NCBI GenBank assembly: GCA_902651635.1
Contig: CACRSC010000021.1
Span: 118,630 to 182,629 of the forward strand
DNA from: Mastigamoeba balamuthi
Lineage: Eukaryota; Evosea; Mastigamoebida; Mastigamoebidae
DNA: 64,000 nt
Direction: 5' to 3'
Position numbers and translations under genes: made by a program
Shown here: positions 45,088-56,700 of the stretch, one piece after another
Layout: every line of letters starts with the position of its first letter
Position numbering within the stretch: position 1 is the first letter of the stretch
Notes under the pieces: model-generated
Database searches by the model: none
Seen by the model: the letters and a program-made list of their open reading frames with translations, nothing else
What the model was told of the DNA's origin: nothing

Positions 45088-45732
45088 CCTCGCTGGGGGT
45101 CACCCTTTCCCTGTTTTACATAATTTGCTGTCTTGTGCACAGCAGCTTCATGATCTGGCCCTCGAGAACCCAGCAAAATCGATCCTAAATAATCCGGTTC
45201 GAGGGGGTCTCAACTTGAAAATAGGATTCAAGCGGTGTGACGCTATTCCATTCGATAATTCTGCATCGTATTATGTGTGAGAAGGTGTTTCACTCGAATT
45301 TCTGATCAAAACGGCAAATACGAGTTTAAACCTCCAAGGCAACCCCCGAGGCTTCTTACAAGGCGGTATTGCCCACATCCAGTGACAGATCTCTTCTTGG
45401 TGTCTTGCCGCTTCAACTACTCCATGACCACAGGTGGTACCCTCCAAAAAACGAAACTCTTCTCACAAGGCAGGGCGCGGTATCTCACTTTCCTATCTGG
45501 GGGCTTGAAGGCTCTCAGAGACGGCGGGTCTGTGACACCTGAATTCCGGAAGGCATCTCCAATGCACAGGGGAGGTAGACCGCAGTATGCCCGCTCTCTG
45601 TGGTGATTCATCATGACGTGGCTCGCTTGCGAAATCTCTCTCCCCTCACCACTGCAGAAAAATCACTGAACTGAGAACACCCGCGACTGTGCATTCGGCC
45701 GGCAGGGGCGACGTCCACACCCGCCAGCCGAC
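45088..45732. other. Intergenic between CxxC-family copies, no gene seen
   Basis: The sequence is unlike the region upstream of copy 1, so the duplicated tract begins very near the ATG. No gene or repeat was recognised. Confidence 0.45.
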
Positions 45733-46181
45733 ATGCCCACGCGCACCGAGCTCGTATTCGCGGCGTTCCAGGGCCCCGTCCTGAGCGTCGACAGCCCCGT
45801 CGTGCACATGTACCGCAGCTACACGGCTGAGCTGCTCGTCCCGCGTCGCTGGCGCCTCGCACTCGGTCTGAGCACCCGCGACGTGTTCCGCTCGCTGCTG
45901 CACGCCAGCGTCCGCGCAGAGCCCTCGCCCGCGTCGCCCCCGCTCCGCTGCGCGCAGTGCGCCGGCGTCGTCGAGCTGAGCGGCACGTGGCGGCACCCCG
46001 AGCGGCTGCCCGACGACCTCGAGAGCTACTGCACGGCCCTGCGCTCCAAGTGCACGTCGTCGCGCAGGCACCTCAAGGCCGCCACGCTGGTGCTGACCGC
46101 AGACGTGGGCGGCGTGACGGTCTGCAGCGACAGGTTCGCCGTCTTCGCCCGCGAGCCCGGGAGGTACAAGAAAGGGCACTC
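45733..46181 (+). CDS. Unknown CxxC-containing protein, copy 2 (5' part, runs into gap)
   Basis: From the ATG to the gap this matches copy 1 almost base for base; one replacement near codon 5 changes Arg to Leu (MPTRTEL). It ends at YKKGH because of the run of Ns, not a biological truncation. The upstream sequence shares only about ten bases with copy 1 (CCGCCAGCCGA), so the copied tract starts at the gene's 5' end. Confidence 0.55.
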
Positions 46182-46619
46182 NNNNNNNNNNNNNNNNNNN
46201 NNNNNNNNNNNNNNNNNNNNNNNNNNNNNNNNNNNNNNNNNNNNNNNNNNNNNNNNNNNNNNNNNNNNNNNNNNNNNNNNNNNNNNNNNNNNNNNNNNNN
46301 NNNNNNNNNNNNNNNNNNNNNNNNNNNNNNNNNNNNNNNNNNNNNNNNNNNNNNNNNNNNNNNNNNNNNNNNNNNNNNNNNNNNNNNNNNNNNNNNNNNN
46401 NNNNNNNNNNNNNNNNNNNNNNNNNNNNNNNNNNNNNNNNNNNNNNNNNNNNNNNNNNNNNNNNNNNNNNNNNNNNNNNNNNNNNNNNNNNNNNNNNNNN
46501 NNNNNNNNNNNNNNNNNNNNNNNNNNNNNNNNNNNNNNNNNNNNNNNNNNNNNNNNNNNNNNNNNNNNNNNNNNNNNNNNNNNNNNNNNNNNNNNNNNNN
46601 NNNNNNNNNNNNNNNNNNN
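46182..46619. other. Assembly gap (438 Ns)
   Basis: This is unsequenced or unresolved. The last 307 or so bases before the gap and the first bases after it are the same sequence (both equal copy 1 from about 44,191 to 44,497), with one visible difference. The gap therefore sits between overlapping or duplicated contig ends. Confidence 0.95.
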
Positions 46620-47498
46620 CCCGCGACGTGTTCCGCTCGCTGCTGCACGCCAGCGTCCGCGCAGAGCCCTCGCCCGCGTCGCCCCCGCTCCGCTGCGCGC
46701 AGTGCGCCGGCGTCGTCGAGCTGAGCGGCACGTGGCGGCACCCCGAGCGGCTGCCCGACGACCTCGAGAGCTACTGCACGTCCCTGCGCTCCAAGTGCAC
46801 GTCGTCGCGCAGGCACCTCAAGGCCGCCACGCTGGTGCTGACCGCAGACGTGGGCGGCGTGACGGTCTGCAGCGACAGGTTCGCCGTCTTCGCCCGCGAG
46901 CCCGGGAGGTACAAGAAAGGGCACTCGGAGCAGAGCGAGCAACTGCACGCGGGCCAGAACCGGAAACCGCGGCCTGCCGGTGATCTCGTCACCGTGGGTG
47001 CTTGGGCGGGCGCCGAGCCGACGAGGGACCTCTGGCTCCGCTCCGGTGCGACTCTACAAGCGCTTCGAACAATTTTGGGGAACGGGACTGACGTCTTTTT
47101 CCCAACCGCTTCTCAACCATTCTACCCCCGACCGCGTCTTGGCTTCCAGGGCTGATGCTGACGGTGGAGATCATCAAGCCGGTGCCCAACGACCTGCCGC
47201 CGTGCTCCAAGTGCATGGTGGAGGGCGTCTCGAGAGCTCTGCAGATGATCCCCGGCTTCCTGATGCAGAAGAGCTGTGTCAGGGGCGGACTCGGTATGCA
47301 CATGGCCAGCCAGCTCAGGTAGCCACTGACCAGCCTCGCACAGATATGATGGTGTTCGTGCGTGCGTACAGAACCGCGGAGGACGCGGCTGAGGGCGACC
47401 TGGTCTGCCAGCGGTTCAGCAAGAACATTGTCCCCAACCCTGTGAATCTCGACGTCTCGACCGTGGTCACAGTGCTCGCACACTGCCGCAGCTGGTGA
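46620..47498 (+). CDS. Unknown CxxC-containing protein, copy 2 or 3 (3' part, starts in gap)
   Basis: It begins inside exon 1 (RDVFRSLLHAS). Exon 1 continues to 46979, intron 46980-47149 is identical to that of copy 1 as far as I can read, exon 2 is 47150-47293 and exon 3 is 47344-47498. The second intron has a wholly different sequence from copy 1 although its position is the same, and exon 3 ends VTVLAHCRSW instead of VTLLARCNSW. Identity therefore drops sharply after exon 2. Whether this belongs to the gene starting at 45733 or to a third copy depends on the gap. Confidence 0.55.
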
Positions 47499-47745
47499 CC
47501 TGCAGGAGCTCCCCGTTCGTTATAAACAGCAGCTGCCTTGCATCGCAGTGCCTCAGCCGGCCTCAAAGTGGTATTGACTTGGGGTCCTGGGTGCTGGGCA
47601 ATCAAGTGAATATCTAGATCCTCACGCCAGATTCGTATCCTCGTATCCTGCGTTCCCAAAATAGAACAGGCACAAGGATACCTATCGACCGCAGCCCACA
47701 TCCCCGAGCAACAATCCAACTGACACCCCCCACCAGCTCTCACCG

Positions 47746-50700
47746 ATGGCGGACGACAGGGCGCAGTGGCTCACCCGCGCCATCGTCTCGCACTTCTTCG
47801 TGTCGCCCAGCCGCGCACAGGCGGCCCAGGCGGCTCTGCTGACGGCACACCACGTCACCGAGTTCCTCGACGACTCCAACACGACGGTGCTGGTTGCCGT
47901 GCTCCCACGCGGCAAAGACGAGGTCGCACTGAGCTTCGGTGTCGGCGACAACGCCCCTGCTGGCCCAATGATCGCGTTCACCAAGGTATCACGAACTGGA
48001 CCCGGGGGGATTCGATCCGAGGGCCCATAGGATAGGAACCACTCTGACTGTTTTCGGTCGTTTTTTTCTCGAAAATCAGTCGCGCAAGGCACAAGTGACG
48101 GAGGAGAACATGGCAGAGCTTGTGTCCGTCACCACCATCTCGAGGTCTCCAGCGCAGTCGTTTGCGGACGTCGTGTCGAACCTCTACGCCCCGCTGCTGC
48201 TCAAGTGCGCTGCTGCGGCTCTAGGGAACGCCCCGCTCACCGATCATCGCGCTTCGCAGGGAGGGAGGGTCGCTGCCCCTCGCCATGAAGACGGCGCTGA
48301 CGGAGCTGCAGAGCAGCCTCGAGGCCCAGGCCCGCAAGGGCGCATCGGTAGCCAAGGGAGTCGGTACGCGACAGCTCCCTTTGCACAGGGCGCAAGTCTC
48401 ACGCAGTGCGCACGCCGCCAAGACGACACGGATGTCAGTGGCATCTGCAAGCTCTCTGATGAGTTCGGGTTCTGGGCGGACATTTCCCAGCAGCCCACCT
48501 CTGGCCCTGTGCGCGCACACCTCATCTCTGCCCCCGCGGTCTGGTCTGACTCCCAGCAGGACGCTATCGAGCGCGGCAGAGTGCTCACGGACCTGTACAA
48601 ACCTCTTGTATCACTAATCGAAGACATCAAGTGCGCTGCATAGACAGGCCTCCTCCCCCCGCAGGCCTCGCCTGACCTCGACATCGCCCCGACAGCTCCC
48701 GGGACATCTCCGAGGTCGCCGAGATACTGGATAGGGCGCAGGAGACGCTCGACTCGATCTGGAAGCTCAAGCGGCACAACCCGTACCCCGAGGAGCGCAT
48801 GGTCCACGTGCTGCGCCTCTTCGGCCTCGAGCTGGTCCGCTTCCTGCAGTACAAGCTCGGCTCGTTCGACATCTGGAAGGACACGTTCCCCGTCGTCAAG
48901 GAGCAAATACGGCGCTCGATCGGTCTGCTCGACAAGTGGGAGGGCATCGCGCTGTTCCTCACCTCCGAGGCCTGGCCCGTTTACACGCACCGCAAGTGGA
49001 CGACGGCCTACAGGGACGAGTACCTCGCGCTGTTCCGGTCGCGCCTCTCCGAGGTCCTCTCGCTGCGCACGTCGCACGAGCACATCGTGAGCCTCGGGGC
49101 CGAGATGCCGCAGGGGGCGACCGACCAGCTCCGCAAGGTGCAGCCGCTGTACTGCGGCCCTCTCTCGCAGCAGCAGTGGAGCGACGCCGTGGCCTCGTAC
49201 GGCAAGACGATCGCCGGACCAGAGGCCCGCGCGGCGTCTGCGCTCAAGAGGCAGCTCGCCCCTCTGGGCCCGAACCCCTTCCAGCTCATGAACGAGTTCC
49301 AGCGCTACAGGGACCTCGTCTCGCGTCCCAACGTCTCCAGGGAGCTCGGTAGGCCCCTTACTGTTCCGCCGCTCTTTCTGACTGGCTGGACAGCCCCCGA
49401 GCGCGAGATGCTGCTGGCGCAGGTATCGGCACTCGTCAACGCCATTCGCGAGGAGTGGATCGGAAACGTGCGACGTGCCCCCTCCACAGTTCAGGGGCGG
49501 AGAGCTCAACGGCGGTGTGGTGTGCTCCGCCCGCACAGATCAAGGCAAAGGGGTCGACGGACACAACAGAGTTGGTCTCGAGCGTCCTGTGGGCCCGCCA
49601 GCTCATCTCGAAGATCGACGGGGCCGCGGGGCTGGCCGACGCCCTGCTGAAGGACCTGCCGGCGTTCCAGAAGTTCTCGCTCGTCGTGACGTCGCTCAAA
49701 TCCGAGCTCGACGCGTTCCAGAAGGGCCAGTTCGCCACGTGGGTGAAGGAGACCGCCGCCGCCATCGAGGACACGACCAACACGGCCAGCATGCGCAAGT
49801 TCGGCCAGCAGATGGAGATAGGCATGCGCGAGAGCAAGGCCTTTGTCGAGTACAGCGACAAGCTCGTCGCGTTCCTCCGTGAGGTGCGGCAGCTGACGGC
49901 GCTCAGCTTCGTCATCCCGTCCGACATCAAGGCCGTCGCCGACGTGGCGGCCAGGTACCAGCAGGGCGGCATCGTGCTGAAGCAGCTGGGCAACTTCTAC
50001 AACCGCGTCCTCTCGGAGATCCTGCCCTGCCAGCGCAGCATGCTCCTCGAGCTCTGCGTGGCCTTTGAGGAGGTTGTCAAGTCCGCGGGCAAGGGCTCGG
50101 TCGACCAGAAGACCGTCTTCTGGAAGGTCCCCAACGATGTGGAGATCTTCATCGACCGCCTGCAGCGGGCCGCCGAGAAAGTCGCGGCCGAGAACTGCAA
50201 GCTGCGCAAGTACCACATCGCTATCGCCGAGAAGGTGTGCAAGCTCTCGGGCACGGACCTGCTCAAGCAGGAGAACGCGTGGACCGAGGAGGTGCGCGAG
50301 ATCCGCGGCATCTTCACGTCGCTGCAGGAGCAGGGCCACAAGCCGCAGCGCATGCAGGCGTGGATGGTGCACTGGGACCACCAGCTGTACAAGGCCCTCG
50401 AGCTGCAGTACCAGCGCGGGCTCAGCGGCCTCTCCGACTCGATCGGCGACATCCCCTGCGAGCTCGTCTTCAAGCAGCATCAGCTCCAGTTCAAGTGGGC
50501 CTTCTCCCACCTTGCCGCTCTCGCTCTCGTTGCCTGTGCTAAGTCTGTGAGCACTGGTCCCCAAACCAGGCCGCCCCTCGAAGTGATGAGGACGCAGTAC
50601 TACACGCAACTGCAGAAGTTCATCAAGTTCCCGCAGGTGTTCAAGGGAGTCGGCGGCGCTCCGACCATCTTCCGCGTACGCCCTCACCGATTCTGCTCGT

Positions 50701-53700
50701 CGGGAACTCACCCGGCGCACAGTCGATCGCGGACAGGAACTCCAAGAACTACATCAACGTGTACAAAAGGGCAGAGGAGCTGTTCGAGAGGGCCGAGAGG
50801 GAGAAGGACCAGTTCGGGGACTGGCTCGCGCTGGCCTCTGTCGACATCGAGATGTTCACCGAGGAGAACCTCAAGGAGACGGCCGACTGGGAGTACAACT
50901 TCAAGCTCATTAAGCAGAAGCGCCTCGAGGCCGAGAAGCTCCCCAAGTCGCGCAGGATCGGCTGCATCGCCATCTCCTTCGCCCCAGTGCTGGCGTCGAT
51001 CGAGGACCTGATGCAGAGGCTCCAGGACGCCCTCGTTAACTCGCTGTCCAAGTCGATCCGCCAGAGCATCTCCGACGTCGAGGGCTTCGTCGACTCGGCG
51101 GTCGACAAGCTCAGCCAGCGCCCCACGTCGGGCGAGGAGATCGCCGAGGCCGTCAGCATGTTCACGGCTATCATCGGGAAGAAGCGCTCGGCCAGGGGCG
51201 TGCTGCACAAGTGCGAGGAGAAGACCAAGCTGCTGCGCCTCGTGACGGGGCAGGCGGCGAGCCTCGCGGCGCTGCAGGCCAAGTGGGAGAACATGGACGT
51301 GTCTATCCAGAGCCACGAGCAGATGGTCCACAAGCAGACGGAGCTCTTCAAGGCCGAGATCGCCAGGCGCTCGACGTCGTTCACGGCAGAGATCCAGAAG
51401 TACTCGTCCAAGTGGGCCGAGATCAAGCCCAGGCAGAGCGCCATGCTCGACGCCACCGAGGCCGAGCAGGCCCTTGCGGCGCTCCGGTCGCTCAAGGAGG
51501 AGTACGAGGAGCTCGAGAAGCAGAAGCAGCAGGCCGTGGCCGACTGCAAGCAGTTCAACGTCGACGTGCCGCACTTCCCGATGCTCGACATACTGCGCGA
51601 CGAGATCGCCAAGATGGAGACGGTGTGGAAGGTCTACCAGGAGTACGCCGAGGGCAAGGGCGCCATGTCGTCGGAGCTGTGGCTCTCGTTCAGGACAAAG
51701 ACGTACGTGTTCGAGGACTTCATCGGGGACTGGGAGGCCAAGGCCCGCGCAGCCCGCGACAGCGGCCAGAAGGACCTCGACTGGACGTTCGTCACGCGGG
51801 ACATGGAGAAGTTCAAGGAGCTTGTGCCGCTGCTAAAGTTCCTGCGCGGCGATGTGTTCCTCGCGGACCACTGGAAGGTGCTGTTCAACATCATCGGGCT
51901 CCCGCGGACGCAGGACTTCCAGCGGCTCACGTTCGGCGGCTACCTCGGAGTCATCGACAAGATCCTTGCCAACGCCGCCATGATCAAAGACGTGCGTCGC
52001 TCTCGTTGTTACTGACTCTGAGTTCTGACAAACACGTCTTTGGCCACAGCTCCACCAACGGGCCAACGGGGAGGTGACCATCCGTGAGGCCATCGAGGAG
52101 CTCAAGGCCTGGGGCGCAGACACTGTGCGGCACTGCGACCACTAAGGGGTCCGCACTGACAGAGGCCATTGCACAGAGGTTCACGCTCACGGACCACGAG
52201 GAGGCTGGGCGCGTCACGCCGCTCATCAAGGAGTGGAAGGAGATCATCACGGCCATCGGCGACAACCAGGCGCTGCTCAACTCGCTCAAGGACTCGCCCT
52301 ACTTCCGGCCCTTTGCGGACGAGGCGCGCCAGTGGGAGCACCGGCTCGCCAGCCTGGACAAGAACGTCCGCAGCCTCAACATCGTGCAGCGCAAGTGGCT
52401 GTACCTCGAGCCCATCTTCACGCGCGGCGCGCTGCCGCAGGAGGAGGCCAGGTTCAAGTCGATCGACTGCCGCTTTGTGGAGATCATGAAGGACGTTGAG
52501 CGTAACCCCAAGGTCGTGCTGATCGCGGACACGCCGGGCATGGGCGACACGCTGGCGATGCTGCAGGAGCAGCTAGACAGGTGCCAGAACGCGCTGTCGG
52601 CTTTCCTCGAGGAGAAGAGGTCCAAGTTCGCGAGGTTCTACTTCCTGGGCGACGACGACCTGCTCGAGATCCTCGGGCAGTCGCGCAACCCGGCGGTCAT
52701 CCAGACGCACCTCAAGAAGCTGTTCCAGGGCATCAACCGCGTCGAGTTCAGCGGCGACGGCAAGCTCATCACCGCCATGCGGAGCATCGCGGGGGAGGTC
52801 GTGCCGCTCGAGCAGCCCGTCGAGGTGGTCGAGAAGGTGGAGACGTGGCTCAACAACCTCGCAGAGCAGATGAAGACGACTCTGCGCCGTCCGTCTCTCT
52901 CTCCCCCTCCTCCTGAGATGGCCACTCGACTGACGACTGCTCGCCGCAGACCTGCTTGTGCAATGCCTGCAGAACTTCGACCTGCAGCAGTTTCCCAGCC
53001 AGATACTCAACCTGGCAGAGGACATCCACTTCACCACCAAGTGCGAGAACGCCATCAGGAGCGCCAACTGCCCACAGATGCTCGCGGCGCTCGAGAAGGA
53101 GACGAGGGACACGCTCGAGAGGCTTGCGCTGCTCGACACGGGCGACGACAAGGTCCTGGCGCTCAAGATCAAGTCCATTCTCTACGACATCATCCACAAC
53201 CTCGACGTGGTCATCCAGCTCAAGGCCGCGGGCATCAAGAGCCTGGCTGAGTGGTCCTGGCAGAAGCAGCTGCGCTACTACATGACCGACAAGGACCTCT
53301 GCATCATCCGCATGGGTGAGGCCACGTGCGACTACACGTACGAGTACCAGGGCAACGCGCCCAAGCTCGTGTACACGCCGCTCACGGACAAGTGCTACCT
53401 CACTCTGACACAAGGAATGATGAAGGGCTACGGCGGCAACCCGTACGGGCCGGCCGGCACGGGCAAGACAGAGTCGGTCAAGGCCCTGGGGCAGGTGATG
53501 GGCCGCCAGGTGCTGGTGTTCAACTGCGACGAGGGCATCGACTTCAAGTCGATGGGGCGCATGTTCACGGGGCTGATCAAGTGCGGCGCGTGGGGCTGCT
53601 TCGACGAGTTCAATCGACTGGACGAGGAGGTGCTGTCGGCCGTGTCGCAGCAGATCCAGGTCATCCAGGGCGCCCTCAAGAACAAGGCGCCCACCGTCAC

Positions 53701-56700
53701 GCTGCTGGAGAAGACGATCGAGGTCGACCTGGCCGCGGGCATCTTCGTAACGCTGAACCCGGCGGGCAAGAACTACGGAGGGCGCAGCAAGCTTCCCGAC
53801 AACCTCAAGCAGCTCTTCAGGCCCGTCGCGATGAGCGTGCCCGACCTGGACCTGATCGCCGAGGTCATGCTGTACTCCGAGGGCTTCACCTACGCCAAGG
53901 CAGTCGGGGAGAAGCTCGTGGCCGTGTTCCGCCTGTCCCGCCAGCTGCTCTCGCCGCAGCAGCACTACGACTGGGGGCTGCGCGCGCTCAAGTCGATCCT
54001 CGGCGCCGGAGGGCTGCTCGTGCAGGACGCCAAGAAGAAGGCACGCGCGAGCCCGTCGGACAAAGCGCTCGTCGTCGACAAGACGCGCGAGTCCGAGATC
54101 ATTGTGCAGGCCGCGCGCGTCAACACGCTGTCGAAGCTCATCCACGCCGACCGCGAGCGCTTCAAGGGCCTCATCAAGGACCTGTTCCCCAACGCGACGA
54201 GCGCCGACGTCGAGGACGAGGAGCTGCAGGCGGCTGTCCGTACGGTCCTCGAGAAGCAGAAGCTCGCGGTGCTCGACACGCAGAAGTACAAGATCATGCA
54301 GCTCAACGAGAACCTCAAGCAGCGCATGGGAGTCGTCGTCGTCGGTCCCTCGGGCTGCGGTAAGTCGGTGCTGTGGCGGACGCTGCGTGCTGCGCTGCAG
54401 GAGATGAAGATCGTCGTGAACCAGTACACGATGAACCCCAAGGCCATCCCGCGCCAGCAGCTGCTCGGAGTCATGGACCAGGACACGCGCGAGTGGACCG
54501 ACGGCATCCTCACGGCCGCCTGCAAGCAGGTCGTCAAGGAGCCGCTGGAGACGCGCAACTGGATCATCTGCGACGGCGACGTGGACCCCGAGTGGATCGA
54601 GTCGCTCAACTCGGTGCTCGACGACAACCGCCTGCTCACGTTGCCTACGGGCGAGCGTATCCAGTTCGGCCCTAACGTGAACTTCCTCTTCGAGTCGGAC
54701 AACCTCAAGGTAAGCGCAGAGAGCCGCGCCACACGAGCCCAATTGACTCTGTTGGCCTTGGACAGTACGCGTCCCCCGCGACGGTCTCGCGCATGGGCAT
54801 GATCTTCATGGACGAGAACGACATCAGCAAGCCCGCGATCATCGACGCCTGGCTGCTGCGCCAGCCGCCCGAGTGCCAGGCGCCGCTGCGCGGGTTCATC
54901 GAGACGTACTTTGACCGCGCGCTCAAGCTGGCGCTCAAGGAGACGCTTACCGTCGAGACGACGCTCGTCGGCACGCTCAAGAACGGCCTCTCGCACCTCA
55001 ACGGGGTCAAGTCCAAGCTCGACTTCATGCTGGGCCTCTGCCGCGGGTTCGGTGGCAACATGCAGACCGAGCGCAGGTCCGTCTATGCCCGCGAGGTCTT
55101 CGCGTGGTTCGGGGAGAACCCCATCAACAGGCAGCGGCCCCTTGACTGCTACGTCGACCAGAGGGGGACCCTCGCAGTACGCCCCTCCCTTCCCAGCCCC
55201 TCCTCCTGTTGGCAAGGCGCCTCTGTGAGTCATGCAACTCACGCGCTCCGCTCCAGCCGTTCAAGTCGAGGGCCATCGACATCCCGATATCGGAGCTGCA
55301 CATGGAACCGATGGTCCCGACGGTGGAGGCGCTGTCCAACGTCGCCCTCATCATGCCCTGCCTCAACGCGATGGAGCCCTTCGTCGTCGTGGGCCCCGAG
55401 GGCTGCGGAAAGAACATGCTGCTGCGCTACTGCTTCGCGCAGCTCAAATCCACGTCGGTGGCCACGCTGCATTGCAGCTCGCAGACGACGGCGACGCACG
55501 TCATCCAGAAGCTCAACCAGGCATGCACGATACAGAGCTCGACGACGGGGCGCGTGTACAGGCCCAAGGACGCCGAGCGGCTGATCCTGTACCTCAAGGA
55601 CATCAACCTGCCCAAGCCCGACAAGTACGAGACGATGCAGCTCATCTCGTTCTTGCAGCAGCTGCTCACGTACAGCGGGTTCTACGACAACGGCGAGTGG
55701 CTGACACTCGAGCGCATCCAGATCGTCGCCTCGATGACGCCGTCGTCGACCATGGGCCGCTATCCTCTGAGCGGGCGCTTCACGTCGATCGTGCGCGTCT
55801 TCTCGATGAGCTACCCGGACAAGGACCAGCTGCAGGAGGTCTACGCCGCGTACTTCAAGACCGTGGCGTCGGCGGCCACGTCGAACCCGCAGTGGGTGCA
55901 GCCCAAGACGCTCGAGAAGCTCGCGGCGTCGATGCTCGAGGTCTACGAGAACGTGCGGGCCAAGTTCTCGCCCGACGACCACGCGCACTACCTCTTCACG
56001 CCGCGCGACCTCACCAAGTGGGTCCGCGGCATCCTCTCGTACAACGTCGACAGCGTCGCCGGCGACCTCATGGAGGTCTGGTCCTACGAGGCCCAGCGCA
56101 TCTTCCGCGACAAGCTCGTCGGCAAGAGCGGCGTCGAGCGCTTCGACCAGGTGCTCTCGGCGGTCCTCAAGTCCCAGTGGGAGCGCGACCCCTACCCCGT
56201 CGGCAGCTCGTACTTTGTCACGTGGGCCGACCCCGTGGCAGCCGCGCAGCAGACCGCTGCGGCGGCGACAGCGGCGGCGGCGGCGCAGGCGCAGGCCGCG
56301 GGTGCGGCGGGCGGGCAGGGCGGCGAGGCGCAGAAGAAGCCGGCGAGCGTCAAGAAGAGGCTGTCCAAGATGGCGGTGGACGCGCTCAAGAACCAGGTCA
56401 AGCGCGGCATCCTCATGTTCGAGCGCGAGGTCAAGGAGCTGCACCTGTCGCTCTTCCCCGACGTCTTCGACCACATCGCGCGCGTCGACCGCGTGCTGTC
56501 GCAGCCCGGCGGTGCGCTGCTGCTCGTGGGCAAGAGCGGTGTGGGGCGCTGCTCGACGGCGCAGCTCGTGAGCTACATGAGCAAGATCCGCGTGTTCACG
56601 CCCAGCATGGGGCGCGGCTACAGCACCAAGATGTTCACGATGGACCTCAAGGGCGTCCTGCAGTCGGCGGGCGTCGCCGGCGAGCCCGTGGTGCTTCTGC

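Noticed and set aside
45733-46983. Long frames running through the N gap
   Set aside because: They are made open by undetermined bases and say nothing about coding content.
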